64,000 nt of DNA from assembly GCA_023953835.1 (NCBI GenBank), contig JAMLJB010000001.1, positions 2,329,501 through 2,393,500 of the forward strand, read 5' to 3'. Position numbers and translations under genes: made by a program. The notes beneath the pieces were generated by a model, which was not told the origin of the DNA, did no database searches, and saw only the letters and a program-made list of their open reading frames with translations. Positions within the stretch are counted from its first letter, which is position 1. The number at the start of each line of letters is the position of its first letter. Source of the DNA: Rhizobiaceae bacterium (GTDB lineage Bacteria; Pseudomonadota; Alphaproteobacteria; Rhizobiales; Rhizobiaceae). Of this stretch, positions 8,567 to 17,295 are shown in pieces.

Positions 8567-9892
8567 CTATCTTCCCGAATAAAGTGAGGGCAGCCAGAGC
8601 GAGATCTGCGGGAAGATCATTATCAGCGCGAGCGACAGCACCATCAGCAGGAAAAACGGTGCGATGGAGCGATAGATGTCGATCAGGGTGATCTCGGGTG
8701 GCGCCATGGCCCGCATCAGAAACAGGTTATATCCGAACGGCGGCGTTATGTATGCGATCTGGCAGGTGATCGTGTAGAGTATGCCGAACCAGATGGGATT
8801 GAAGCCGAGACTGATGACAAGTGGGATATAGAGCGGGGCGACGATCACGAGCATTGCCGTATCGTCAAGGAACATGCCCATGATGATAAACGAGAACAGC
8901 ATCAGGATCAGTATGGTCCATGGGCTGAACTCCCATGTGTCCAGGAGCAAGGACTTGACCGCCTTCACCGCGCCAAGGCCGTCATAAACAGAGCTGAAAC
9001 ACAGCGCGCCGAGGATGATCCAGAGGAACATGCAACTGATGGCCAGCGTGTTGCGTGTGGAATCCTCGAACACCTGCCAGTTGAGATTTCCGCCCCACCA
9101 TGCGGCCAGCGTTGCAAGCGCCGCACCGACCGCAGAGCTTTCGACAAGGCTTGTGGTGCCCGTGAGGAAGAGGCCCATCATGATCGCAAAAATGGCGAGC
9201 GGCAGCAGGCCCGAGCGCAGCAACGCGAATCTTTCCTGAAATGTGATGGCAGCTCTTTCTTCTGCAGGAAGTGCCGGTCCGGCATCTGGCTGCAACAGGC
9301 AGCGGACATAGACGTAGATGGCGAAGACAACAGCCATCAGCAAGCCCGGCCCAACGCCCGCCAGCCACAGATCGATCACCGGTTGGCGCGCGATCATCGC
9401 ATAGAGCACCAGGACCACGCTTGGCGGTATGAGGATGCCGAGTGACGAACCCGCCTGGATGACGCCCGTGACCATCACCTTGTCATAGCCGTGTCGCAAC
9501 AGTTGCGGCAGCGCAATGGTCGCCCCAATCGCCATGCCCGCAACCGAAAGGCCGTTCAGCGCCGCGATAAGAACCATCAGGCCGATCGTGCCCAGCGCCA
9601 GCCCGCCGCGAACCGGTCCGAACCAGACATGGAACATGCGGTAGAGGTTGTTCGCTATCCCCGATTCCGAAAGCATGTAGCCCATGAAGACGAAGAACGG
9701 GACTGTAATGAGGGGATACCAGTTCAGCACCTGAAAGGATGCGTTGAAGGGCATTTCGAAAGAGCCTTCGCCCCACAGCCAAAGTGCTGCGGCAGCCCCT
9801 ACGAAGCCGATGACACCGAACACGCGCTGTCCTGTGAATAGCAGCACCATCATTGTGCCGAACATGAACAGTGTGATGAATTCTGAACTCAT
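8567..9892 (-). CDS. dctM: TRAP transporter large permease DctM
   Basis: A predicted 441-residue membrane protein with about 12 hydrophobic segments, starting MSSEFITLFMFGTMMVLLFTG at the ATG at 9892. The frame is open upstream to 10012, but the ATG at 9892 overlaps the DctQ stop by 4 bp (ATGA) and matches the family start. Motifs of the DctM family include GIANNLYRMF, GVIQAGSSLGILIPPSVVLV and FLDDTAMLVIVAPLYIPL. It forms the sodium-coupled transport channel with DctQ. Confidence 0.93.
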   Translation of the reverse strand: MSSEFITLFMFGTMMVLLFTGQRVFGVIGFVGAAAALWLWGEGSFEMPFNASFQVLNWYPLITVPFFVFMGYMLSESGIANNLYRMFHVWFGPVRGGLALGTIGLMVLIAALNGLSVAGMAIGATIALPQLLRHGYDKVMVTGVIQAGSSLGILIPPSVVLVLYAMIARQPVIDLWLAGVGPGLLMAVVFAIYVYVRCLLQPDAGPALPAEERAAITFQERFALLRSGLLPLAIFAIMMGLFLTGTTSLVESSAVGAALATLAAWWGGNLNWQVFEDSTRNTLAISCMFLWIILGALCFSSVYDGLGAVKAVKSLLLDTWEFSPWTILILMLFSFIIMGMFLDDTAMLVIVAPLYIPLVISLGFNPIWFGILYTITCQIAYITPPFGYNLFLMRAMAPPEITLIDIYRSIAPFFLLMVLSLALIMIFPQISLWLPSLYSGR

Positions 9893-10401
9893 GCGATCGG
9901 CTTTCCGCGCATGATGGCTATGTCCTTGACGAGCGATGAGATCGCCTGGAGCAACATGAGGAATACACCGGTCGTCATGATGATCTTGATCGGCCACAGC
10001 GGCGGACCCCACGCCGTGTAGTTCTTTTGCCCATAAACAATGGCGTATTCGGTGCTGGACAGTCCGCCACCGAACAGAATCACCAGATAGAAGATCACGA
10101 AGAGGATCGTAAACGCATCGAGCGTGGCGCGCTTTCTCGCATTGAGCCTGCCGTAAAAGAGATCCATCCGAACGTGCTGGTCGAGTTGCAGCGTATAGGC
10201 TCCACCCAACAGGTAGTAGGCGGAGAGGATGAACTGCGACATCTCAAGCGCCCAGTTGAAGGGTGCGCCGAGGATGATGCGAGATGCGGTCGATGCCAGC
10301 AGAATTGCCCCCATCACGAAGACGAGGTGCATCGCAAAGCGACCGACCCACCTGTTTATACTGTCCACGTAGCGGACGAATGCCACTGCTGCTGCTGGCA
10401 C
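9889..10401 (-). CDS. dctQ: TRAP transporter small permease DctQ
   Basis: A predicted 170-residue protein with four hydrophobic segments typical of DctQ (LVFVMGAILLASTASRIILG, FNWALEMSQFILSAYYLLGG, TLDAFTILFVIFYLVILFGG, IIMTTGVFLMLLQAISSL). The longer open frame begins inside the preceding gene. A GTG at 10401 with AGGA about 8 bases upstream, 10 bp after that gene's stop, is the better start. It ends in a 4-bp overlap with dctM. Confidence 0.88.
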   Translation of the reverse strand: MPAAAVAFVRYVDSINRWVGRFAMHLVFVMGAILLASTASRIILGAPFNWALEMSQFILSAYYLLGGAYTLQLDQHVRMDLFYGRLNARKRATLDAFTILFVIFYLVILFGGGLSSTEYAIVYGQKNYTAWGPPLWPIKIIMTTGVFLMLLQAISSLVKDIAIMRGKPIA

Positions 10402-10411
10402 GTCGTGTTTC

Positions 10412-11236
10412 CTATTGCGTAGTCTGCAACCTTGCTGAATGAGCACCGGATTCTGCTCGAACGGTCTCAGGCGCATCGACTGTGACGGCCTTGCCGGCCA
10501 GGATTTCTGAGAGCCGGCGCGCCCATTTTTCCTGGTTCGCGGGGTCCGTTAATTCATCGTTGCGCAGTTCGATCATGACGCATGCCAGACCGTGAGCGCG
10601 CCCGTGTCGCTCAAGTGTGAAATAGACGCGGTCCGCAGGCGAATAAGGCTCGTTGTCCCCAACCATCAATTCCTTGTCCTGCTGCAACTCGACCAGCAAA
10701 GGCGTCGCAAGCCGCATGTCCTCGTCGTGCAGGACGCCGATATGCCATGGCCTAGCGAATCCGTTATAGACCGGGGTGAACGAGTGTATTGCGACAAGCT
10801 GCGTCTCGCGGCCTTGCGACAAGCGCGTTTCGACAATCTCGTCTATGGCGGAGTGATATGGTTCGTAAGCCAGCGCAATGCGCTCGGCACGTTCTGCCTC
10901 GCCGAGATTATGGTTGCCGGGGATGGCGGTGCTTTCACTGACCGTCCAGATCAGGTCAGGCGCATCGAGAGGGCGGTTGCAATCGATGATGAGGCGAGAA
11001 ACACAGGATTCAACGAGGGTTGAATCGAGCATCTGGGACATCAGCCGAGCGACGGCGGCGGCTCCGGGGTCCCATGCTATGTGCCGGTTCAGCTCATTCT
11101 CAGGGAGACCAAGCGTGCCGAAACGTTCGGGTACGAAGTTGGATGCGTGGTCGCAAAGCAGCACGAAAGAGCCGAGCCCATGCCGGTTCGTGACCTGAAC
11201 CGGCTCGAACGCAATTTCAGCGTCCACTGACTCCAT
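10412..11236 (-). CDS. N-formylglutamate amidohydrolase family protein
   Basis: A 274-residue protein of the HutG/FGase fold (VLLCDHASNFVP, LNRHIAWDPGAAAVA, SRLIIDCNRPL, HSFTPVYNG, WHIGVLHDEDMRL, VMIELRNDEL). The start at 11236 has AAGGGGAG just upstream. In histidine degradation this family releases glutamate from N-formylglutamate, but no hut gene is here. It is the promoter-proximal gene of a seven-gene operon with a gamma-glutamyl ligase, ALDH and ADH. A role in hydrolysing a gamma-glutamyl amide to glutamate, replacing PuuD, is the favoured inference. Confidence 0.88.
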   Translation of the reverse strand: MESVDAEIAFEPVQVTNRHGLGSFVLLCDHASNFVPERFGTLGLPENELNRHIAWDPGAAAVARLMSQMLDSTLVESCVSRLIIDCNRPLDAPDLIWTVSESTAIPGNHNLGEAERAERIALAYEPYHSAIDEIVETRLSQGRETQLVAIHSFTPVYNGFARPWHIGVLHDEDMRLATPLLVELQQDKELMVGDNEPYSPADRVYFTLERHGRAHGLACVMIELRNDELTDPANQEKWARRLSEILAGKAVTVDAPETVRAESGAHSARLQTTQ

Positions 11237-11255
11237 AAGGCTCCCCTTCAGCCCT

Positions 11256-11269
11256 GTACTGAATAGTAC
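11256..11269. promoter_or_regulatory. inverted repeat in divergent promoter region
   Basis: GTACT-GAAT-AGTAC, a perfect 5-bp dyad, lies 20 bp upstream of the amidohydrolase start, between the divergent operon and the RpiR gene. It is a candidate operator for the adjacent RpiR-family regulator. The nearby near-repeats GGAATTTTCAC (11270) and GAGAATTTCATTC (11331) are also possible contacts. Confidence 0.4.
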
Positions 11270-11383
11270 GGAATTTTCACAAAGTTATTATTTTGGATGA
11301 TTTCATACAAAACGCTTGGCATTGTCAAACGAGAATTTCATTCTGTGATTGCAGAAGGTGGCGGGTGCAAGGGGAGGTTTGGC

Positions 11384-12211
11384 ATGGATGCGAGCATTGC
11401 AGAGCGCATCGCGGATCGCATCGACCAGATGCCGGCCGGGGAGCGTCGTTCGGCACAGACTCTCATGGCGAACTACCCGCTGATCGGACTGAAAACCGTT
11501 GCGGAATTCGCGCAGCATGCCGAGGTTTCCTCGCCGACAATATTGCGCTTCGTTGCGCGACTTGGTTTCCAGAACTACCCCGATTTTCAGGCGGCGCTGC
11601 AGGCCGAACTCGCCGCCCAGATACAATCGCCTCTTTCGCGCACCACCATGCCGACGGCGATAGCTCCGGGCGAGACCGGTACGATTGTGGGAGCGGCAAT
11701 CGAAAATATAACGGAGACCTTCCAGCACATTTCCGGCAAGCAATTTTCGGCGGTTGTCGCGCAGCTTTCCGATCCGCGCAGCAGGCTGTATTTCGCGGGT
11801 GGTCGTTTCAGCGATTCAATGGCTCGCTATCTGGCCGCGCACCTTTCGCTCGTGAGGCCGGGAATCACCCATCTGTCCGGGCAGGAAAGCACGTGGCACG
11901 ACAAGCTGGCCGACATGGGCAAGCGCGACTGCCTCGTGATTTTTGACATTCGCCGTTACCAGACGGGTCTCTTCACCTTTGCGGAAAAGGCCGCGCGGCG
12001 TGGTGCGACGATAGTGCTGCTCACCGACCAATGGGTGTCTCCCATCGCGCGCGTTGCTCGGCACGTCATCTCCGCCCGCACCTCATCCCCGTCGGCGTGG
12101 GACTCCTCCGCCGCATTGTTTGTGCTGGCAGAGGTGCTGATCGATGCCGTTACGCGCGAACGGGCGGAAGACGGCGCCCGTCGGATGGAGGACATCGAGG
12201 CGTTACGGTGA
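11384..12211 (+). CDS. MurR/RpiR family transcriptional regulator
   Basis: A predicted 275-residue regulator. Residues about 1-75 form the N-terminal HTH_6 domain (KTVAEFAQHAEVSSPTILRF). The C-terminal half is an SIS sugar-phosphate-type domain (SRLYFAGGRFSDSMARYL, RDCLVIFDIRRYQ). The ATG at 11384 has a strong GGGGAGG ribosome site, preferred over an open extension back to 11297. It is divergent from the TRAP/gamma-glutamyl operon, with a 147-bp shared control region, so it very likely regulates that operon. SIS domains in this family sense pathway metabolites. Confidence 0.9.
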   Translation: MDASIAERIADRIDQMPAGERRSAQTLMANYPLIGLKTVAEFAQHAEVSSPTILRFVARLGFQNYPDFQAALQAELAAQIQSPLSRTTMPTAIAPGETGTIVGAAIENITETFQHISGKQFSAVVAQLSDPRSRLYFAGGRFSDSMARYLAAHLSLVRPGITHLSGQESTWHDKLADMGKRDCLVIFDIRRYQTGLFTFAEKAARRGATIVLLTDQWVSPIARVARHVISARTSSPSAWDSSAALFVLAEVLIDAVTRERAEDGARRMEDIEALR

Positions 12212-12220
12212 ACTTAAATT

Positions 12221-12242
12221 TGTAACAATCGCGTATGTTACA
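12221..12242. promoter_or_regulatory. inverted repeat upstream of RND efflux genes
   Basis: TGTAAC (12221-12226) and GTTACA (12237-12242) form a perfect 6-bp inverted repeat with a 10-bp spacer, in the only gap between the RpiR gene and the efflux operon. No dedicated repressor is adjacent. The geometry suits a dimeric repressor such as a TetR or MarR member. Confidence 0.45.
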
Positions 12243-12378
12243 GAATTTTAAGGTGCCGCTTGAATAGGCTTGCCATAAATGTGTTCGCAATCCTCTGGCG
12301 CGCGTCGTCTGTCGGGCTATGATCACATAGGCGAGCCGGCAGCCACGCAGTGCCGATCGTTTCTTTGCTGGAGTGTAC

Positions 12379-13536
12379 ATGGCGGCCTGGAAGCAATTGG
12401 TTTTGGCGCTGGTGATTTTGGTTGCCGCCGGCTTTCTCTGGCTGACATTTGTGCCTGGTGCTCGCACGACACTTGCCAATCTCGGGATCGGGTCAGCACC
12501 GGTCGAAAACAGCGAGGCGAAAGGCAATCCTTCAGGCGGAGCGGCAGCCGGCCAGCGTGTCAGCGAAGTCGTGGTCGGCCCCGTAACGCGCGCCACGATC
12601 AATGATCGCCTGTCGGCAATCGGAACCGGGCAGGCCAAGGCTTCGGTCGTGGTCAATCCTTTCGTCTCGGGTCGCATCGTGGAAATCGGCGTGCAGCCGG
12701 GCAACAAGGTAGATGTCGGCACTGTGCTCGCCAACCTCGATGCCGACTCGGAGAAGATCGTGCTCGATCGCGCAAACCTTGCGGTCGAGGATGCCACCAC
12801 CAAATTGGAACGCGTGCGCGCGCTGCGTACTTCCAACACCGCGACTGCCGTGCAGTACGCGGACGCCGAGGTCGTGCTTAGCAACGCGAAGCTGGAACAA
12901 CGCGATGCCGAACTGGCGCTCGAACGTCGCTCGATCCGTTCGCCGATTGCCGGGATCGTCGGCATATTGCCGATCGAGATAGGCGACTATGTAACCAACC
13001 AGACGCCCATCGCCACCGTGGACGACCGCACGCAGATCAAGATCGATTTCTGGGTGCCGGAGCGTTTCGCAAGCCAGATCAAGGTCGGCCAGCCGGTCAG
13101 TGCATCGTCGGTCGCGAAGCCGGGCGACATGCTCCAGGGCACGATCACCGCCGTCGATAACAGGCTCGACCAGGCGAGCCGCACCATGCAGGTGCAGGCA
13201 AGCGTTCCCAACGACAGCGATACGCTGCGGGCCGGCATGTCCTTTCAGGTCACCATGAAATTTCCGGGCGATACCTATCCTGCCGTGGACCCGCTGGCGA
13301 TCCAGTGGGGATCTGACGGCGCGTTTGTCTGGGTGGTGCGCGACGGAAAGGGCGAGCGGGTCGCCGTGCGCATCGTGCAGCGCAATACTGAATCGGTGCT
13401 GGTGCAGGGCGATCTGACGGAGGGCGAGGTCGTCGTGACTCAGGGCGTGCATCTGGTCAGGCCCGGCGGCGCGTTGAGAGTTGCCGGTCGCGATGCCAGC
13501 GCGGTCGGCGCCATTCCGGTGGCGACGGGCGGTTGA
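12379..13536 (+). CDS. RND efflux periplasmic adaptor (membrane fusion protein)
   Basis: A predicted 385-residue adaptor. A single N-terminal membrane anchor (LVLALVILVAAGFLWLTFV) is followed by a lipoyl-like half motif (VVVNPFVSGRIVEIGVQPGN), a helical hairpin (about residues 130-180), the second lipoyl half (RSIRSPIAGIVGILPIEIGD) and beta-barrel domains. The ATG at 12379 is chosen because GGAG at 12370-12373 is correctly spaced for it and overlaps the alternative GTG at 12373. It is paired with the RND pump immediately downstream. No outer-membrane factor gene is present, so a TolC-like partner elsewhere must be assumed. Confidence 0.9.
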   Translation: MAAWKQLVLALVILVAAGFLWLTFVPGARTTLANLGIGSAPVENSEAKGNPSGGAAAGQRVSEVVVGPVTRATINDRLSAIGTGQAKASVVVNPFVSGRIVEIGVQPGNKVDVGTVLANLDADSEKIVLDRANLAVEDATTKLERVRALRTSNTATAVQYADAEVVLSNAKLEQRDAELALERRSIRSPIAGIVGILPIEIGDYVTNQTPIATVDDRTQIKIDFWVPERFASQIKVGQPVSASSVAKPGDMLQGTITAVDNRLDQASRTMQVQASVPNDSDTLRAGMSFQVTMKFPGDTYPAVDPLAIQWGSDGAFVWVVRDGKGERVAVRIVQRNTESVLVQGDLTEGEVVVTQGVHLVRPGGALRVAGRDASAVGAIPVATGG

Positions 13537-13541
13537 ACGCG

Positions 13542-16500
13542 ATGAGTTCGGGCGTCGATACAAACGAGACCGGCATCACGGCGCTTTTCGTCCGCCGCCC
13601 GGTCCTGGCCTTCGTCCTCAACATGCTCATCATCGTCGCCGGACTTGCTGCGTTCTACGGCGTGGAAATCCGCGAACTGCCGGATGTCGACAGGCCGGTG
13701 ATCACAGTCACCACAGACTATGACGGCGCGGCAGCCGAAACCGTCGACCGCGAGCTGACGGATGTCATCGAAGGCGCGGTGTCGCGCGTGTCGGGCGTGA
13801 AATCGATCTCGTCCAGTTCTTCCTATGGGCGCAGCCGTGTCACGGTGGAATTCAACGATGGCGTCGACCTGAACGCCGCGGCATCCGACATGCGCGATGC
13901 GGTCAGCCGCGTGACCAACAACCTTCCGGACACGGCGGATGCGCCGCGCATCGTGAAGGCGGACGCCAATTCCAGCCCGGTCATGCGCCTTGCCGTAACC
14001 TCTTCCGACATGTCGGTCGAGGACATGACGGTCATTGTCGAAGATCAGGTCGTCGATGAACTGGCGGCGGTCTCGGGCGTTGCGGACGTTCAGGTCTATG
14101 GAGATCGCGAGAAGATCTTCCGCATCGATATCAACCAGTCGAAGGTGGCGAGCCTGGCGCTGACCGTCGGCGACATCCGCAATGCGCTGGCGTCGATCGC
14201 GCTCGCAACGCCTGCTGGTTCGATCACCACGTCGAACCAGGACCTCGTGGTGCGCACCACCGCCGATGTGAACACGCCGGAAGCGTTCGAGGACCTGCTG
14301 ATCGGCAAGAATGTCAGGTTGCGTGATGTCGCCACCGTCACGCTCGGGGCGGACCCGAACGCGGCAAGTTCGCTGCGCTCCGACGGCAAGACGGGCATCG
14401 GCCTCGGCATCATCCGGCAGGCGGAGTCCAACACGCTCGACATTTCGGAGGGCGTGCGCAATGTAGTGTCGGAAATTCAGAAGAATCTTCCCGAAGGCAT
14501 GAACATCCGCGTCACCAGCGACGATGCGACTTTCGTACAGGGCGCGCTTCACGAGGTGGAGATCGCGCTTGGCCTGTCCGTCTCCATCGTTCTTGTCGTC
14601 ATCTACCTTTTCCTGCTGGACTGGCGCGCGACGCTCATTCCGGGCCTCGCAATGCCGGTGGCTCTGATCGGGGTCATCGCGGCGATCTATGTCGCGGGCT
14701 TCTCCATAAACATCCTGACGCTGCTTGCCCTCGTGCTGGCCACGGGACTTGTGGTGGACGATGCGATCGTGGTGCTGGAAAACATCGTGCGCCGGCGCAA
14801 TGAAGGCATGGGTCCGCGCGCGGCTGCGGTGCTTGGAGCGCGCGAGGTGTTTTTCGCCGTGGTCGCGACCACGGCGACGCTGGCAGCCGTCTTTGTGCCT
14901 CTTTCTTTCCTGCCAGGGCAAACCGGCGGCCTTTTTCGAGAGTTCGGCTTTGTGCTCGCCATGTCGGTGGCGCTGTCTTGCGTCGTCGCGCTTTCGCTCT
15001 GCCCCATGCTGGCGTCGCGCATGCTGAAGGCCCATAGCGGCGAGGAGAATCATTCCGGCATCGGCGCGCGGGCTGGCGGAGCGCTTGCCGGCCTCTACCG
15101 GCGCTGTCTGGTTGCCTGCCTCAATGCGCCGCTCATCGTGGTTCTCGTTTCAGTGCTTTTCGCCGCGAGCGCCTATGTCGCTTTTGGACTGGTGCGCCAG
15201 GAACTGACGCCTTCCGAGGACCGCTCGGTGGTCCTGCTGCGCATACAGGCTCCACAAGGCGTGAGCCTCGACTACACGACCTCGCAGATGCGGGAGATCG
15301 AGCGCCTGATCCAGCCGCTGCGCGATGCCGGCGAGATTGTAACCACATTCGCCAATGCCGGGCAGGGCGGTTCCGTGAACAGCGGCTTCATGGTGATGAC
15401 GCTTGCGCCGTGGAGCGAACGCACGCGCAGCCAGCAGGAAATCGCCGCCCAGATCAACGAACTCGTCAAACAGGTGCCGGGGGTGCGCGCCACGCCGTTC
15501 CAGCCCAACAGCCTCGGGATTCGCGGTGCGGGAAGCGGGCTGCAATTCGCAATCGTCGCAAACAGCTATGCAAGGGCCAACGAGGCAGCCGCAAAAATCC
15601 TTGCCGAGATGGAAAAAGATAGCCGGTTCCAGCAGCCACGGCTTTCCGATGATGCGACCCAGCCGCAATTGCGGGTGCGCCTCGACCGCGAGCGCGCCGC
15701 CGATCTGGGCATCGACATAACCGGGTTGGCGGAGGCCGTACAGGCCATTCTCGACGGGCGCGAGATCGCCGATGTGTTCATCGAGGATCGCAGCTATCCG
15801 GTGAAGCTGCTATCGACCACCAACCCGATCAACGATCCGACCGATCTGGAGAATGTCTATCTGAAGACGACGGACGGGCGCTTTGTGCCGCTGTCGACCA
15901 TCGCCTCGCTGGAGGAGGTCGCGGTGCCGCCGACGCTCACGCGCGAGCAGCAGTTGCGCTCGGTGGCGATTACATCCAACCTCGCCGGGGATTTCGCGCT
16001 CGGCGACGCGTATAATGAAGTGCTGCGCATTTCAGGGCCGTTGCTGCCTACGGGAAGCTACATCATCCCGCTCGCAGAAGCCGCGACACTTGGTGAAACC
16101 TCGAGCGGCATGCTGGCGGTTTTCGGATTTGCGCTTGTCATCATCCTGCTGGTGCTAGCGGCGCAATTCGAGAGCTTCGTCAGCGCCATCATCATCATGG
16201 CGACTGTGCCTCTGGGCCTTGCCTGCGCCGTCTATGCGTTGCTCCTCACAAATACGAGCCTGAACGCCTACAGCCAGATCGGGCTGGTCTTGCTGGTCGG
16301 CGTGATGGCGAAGAACGGCATCCTGATCGTCGAGTTCGCGAATCAGCTTCGTGACCGTGGCGTGGGCTTGAAACAAGCCATCGAGCAGGCCGCCACGATC
16401 CGGCTGCGTCCGGTCATGATGACGATGGTCTGCACCGTGCTCGGCGGGCTGCCCCTGGTGCTGGCTTCCGGGGCAGGCGCTGAAGCGCGCATCGCGCTCG

Positions 16501-16670
16501 GCTGGGTCATTGTCGGCGGCCTCGGCATGGCGACGATTTCGACGCTTTTCCTGACACCTGTCGCCTATCTCCTGCTCGGTCGGTTCGTGACGCCCAAGAT
16601 CGAAGAGGAAGCTCGGCTCAAGCGGGAACTTGAAGAGGCTGCCTATACCGGAATGGAGCCCGCCGAATAA
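13542..16670 (+). CDS. RND family efflux transporter permease (HAE-1 type)
   Basis: A 1042-residue inner-membrane proton-driven exporter. The paired aspartates of TM4 are present in ATGLVVDDAIVVLENIV, and the TM10 lysine in GVMAKNGILIVEFANQL. The two large periplasmic loops and the repeat of two six-TM halves are as expected. The start at 13542 follows the adaptor stop by 5 bp; a TTG at 13533 overlapping that stop is an alternative. The substrate is unknown; HAE-1 members export hydrophobic or amphiphilic compounds. Confidence 0.93.
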   Translation: MSSGVDTNETGITALFVRRPVLAFVLNMLIIVAGLAAFYGVEIRELPDVDRPVITVTTDYDGAAAETVDRELTDVIEGAVSRVSGVKSISSSSSYGRSRVTVEFNDGVDLNAAASDMRDAVSRVTNNLPDTADAPRIVKADANSSPVMRLAVTSSDMSVEDMTVIVEDQVVDELAAVSGVADVQVYGDREKIFRIDINQSKVASLALTVGDIRNALASIALATPAGSITTSNQDLVVRTTADVNTPEAFEDLLIGKNVRLRDVATVTLGADPNAASSLRSDGKTGIGLGIIRQAESNTLDISEGVRNVVSEIQKNLPEGMNIRVTSDDATFVQGALHEVEIALGLSVSIVLVVIYLFLLDWRATLIPGLAMPVALIGVIAAIYVAGFSINILTLLALVLATGLVVDDAIVVLENIVRRRNEGMGPRAAAVLGAREVFFAVVATTATLAAVFVPLSFLPGQTGGLFREFGFVLAMSVALSCVVALSLCPMLASRMLKAHSGEENHSGIGARAGGALAGLYRRCLVACLNAPLIVVLVSVLFAASAYVAFGLVRQELTPSEDRSVVLLRIQAPQGVSLDYTTSQMREIERLIQPLRDAGEIVTTFANAGQGGSVNSGFMVMTLAPWSERTRSQQEIAAQINELVKQVPGVRATPFQPNSLGIRGAGSGLQFAIVANSYARANEAAAKILAEMEKDSRFQQPRLSDDATQPQLRVRLDRERAADLGIDITGLAEAVQAILDGREIADVFIEDRSYPVKLLSTTNPINDPTDLENVYLKTTDGRFVPLSTIASLEEVAVPPTLTREQQLRSVAITSNLAGDFALGDAYNEVLRISGPLLPTGSYIIPLAEAATLGETSSGMLAVFGFALVIILLVLAAQFESFVSAIIIMATVPLGLACAVYALLLTNTSLNAYSQIGLVLLVGVMAKNGILIVEFANQLRDRGVGLKQAIEQAATIRLRPVMMTMVCTVLGGLPLVLASGAGAEARIALGWVIVGGLGMATISTLFLTPVAYLLLGRFVTPKIEEEARLKRELEEAAYTGMEPAE

Positions 16671-16741
16671 AAGCGCGGGTGACAAGGGGTCAAGCTCGCA
16701 CTATCTGTCCAGCCCCGAAGCAATGACAGAGGCAGGGGTGC

Positions 16742-17233
16742 ATGCTCGAACCCATCTCATTCGAAGATGCAGAGACGATGATCGGTCGGGAGGTCGGTGT
16801 GTCGCCATGGCGCACCGTCACGCAAACCATGATCGATCAGTTCGCGGATGCGACCGACGACCATCAGTACATCCACTGCGACCCGGAGCGCGCGGCCCGC
16901 GAAACACAGTTCGGCGGCACCATCGCGCATGGTTTCCTGACGCTTTCCCTGCTTTCGGCAATGACATTCGAGACTGTGCGCCCGCTTGCCGGATCGAGCA
17001 TGGGTGTCAATCAGGGTTTCGACCGCGTTCGTTTCGTTGCCCCGGTCAAGTCGGGAGCCCGCATCCGCGCCCGGTTTGTGCTCACAAGGCTTTTTGCCCG
17101 GCCTTCCGGCTGGATCGAAACGGTGCATGAGGTGACGGTCGAACTGGAAGGATCGCCCAAACCGGCCCTGACCGCCACCTGGCTCACGCTGGCTTTCGTG
17201 GAGCCACCGGCCGATCCTGCTGATGCTTCTTGA
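16742..17233 (+). CDS. MaoC family dehydratase
   Basis: A 163-residue single hot-dog protein. The hydratase signature with catalytic Asp and His is intact (FADATDDHQYIHCDPERA), followed by FGGTIAHGFLTLSLL and GFDRVRFVAPV, typical of (R)-specific enoyl-CoA hydratases. It would hydrate a trans-2-enoyl-CoA thioester in the cytoplasm. It lies 71 bp after the RND pump gene, and a short-chain dehydrogenase follows within 63 bp, so a linked hydratase/dehydrogenase pair is likely. Confidence 0.9.
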   Translation: MLEPISFEDAETMIGREVGVSPWRTVTQTMIDQFADATDDHQYIHCDPERAARETQFGGTIAHGFLTLSLLSAMTFETVRPLAGSSMGVNQGFDRVRFVAPVKSGARIRARFVLTRLFARPSGWIETVHEVTVELEGSPKPALTATWLTLAFVEPPADPADAS

Positions 17234-17295
17234 CGCGGCGCGAGGGATTGCCCAATAACGCGGCAGAAACAACTCTCGCGGGCATTTTTCAATCC

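Noticed and set aside
10412..11236. Assigning the FGase-family gene as hutG of histidine degradation
   Set aside because: No hutH, hutU, hutI or hutF in the window; the context is gamma-glutamyl metabolism.
13440..15053. 537-codon minus-strand open frame opposite the RND pump
   Set aside because: His/Arg/Asp-rich shadow of the pump gene.
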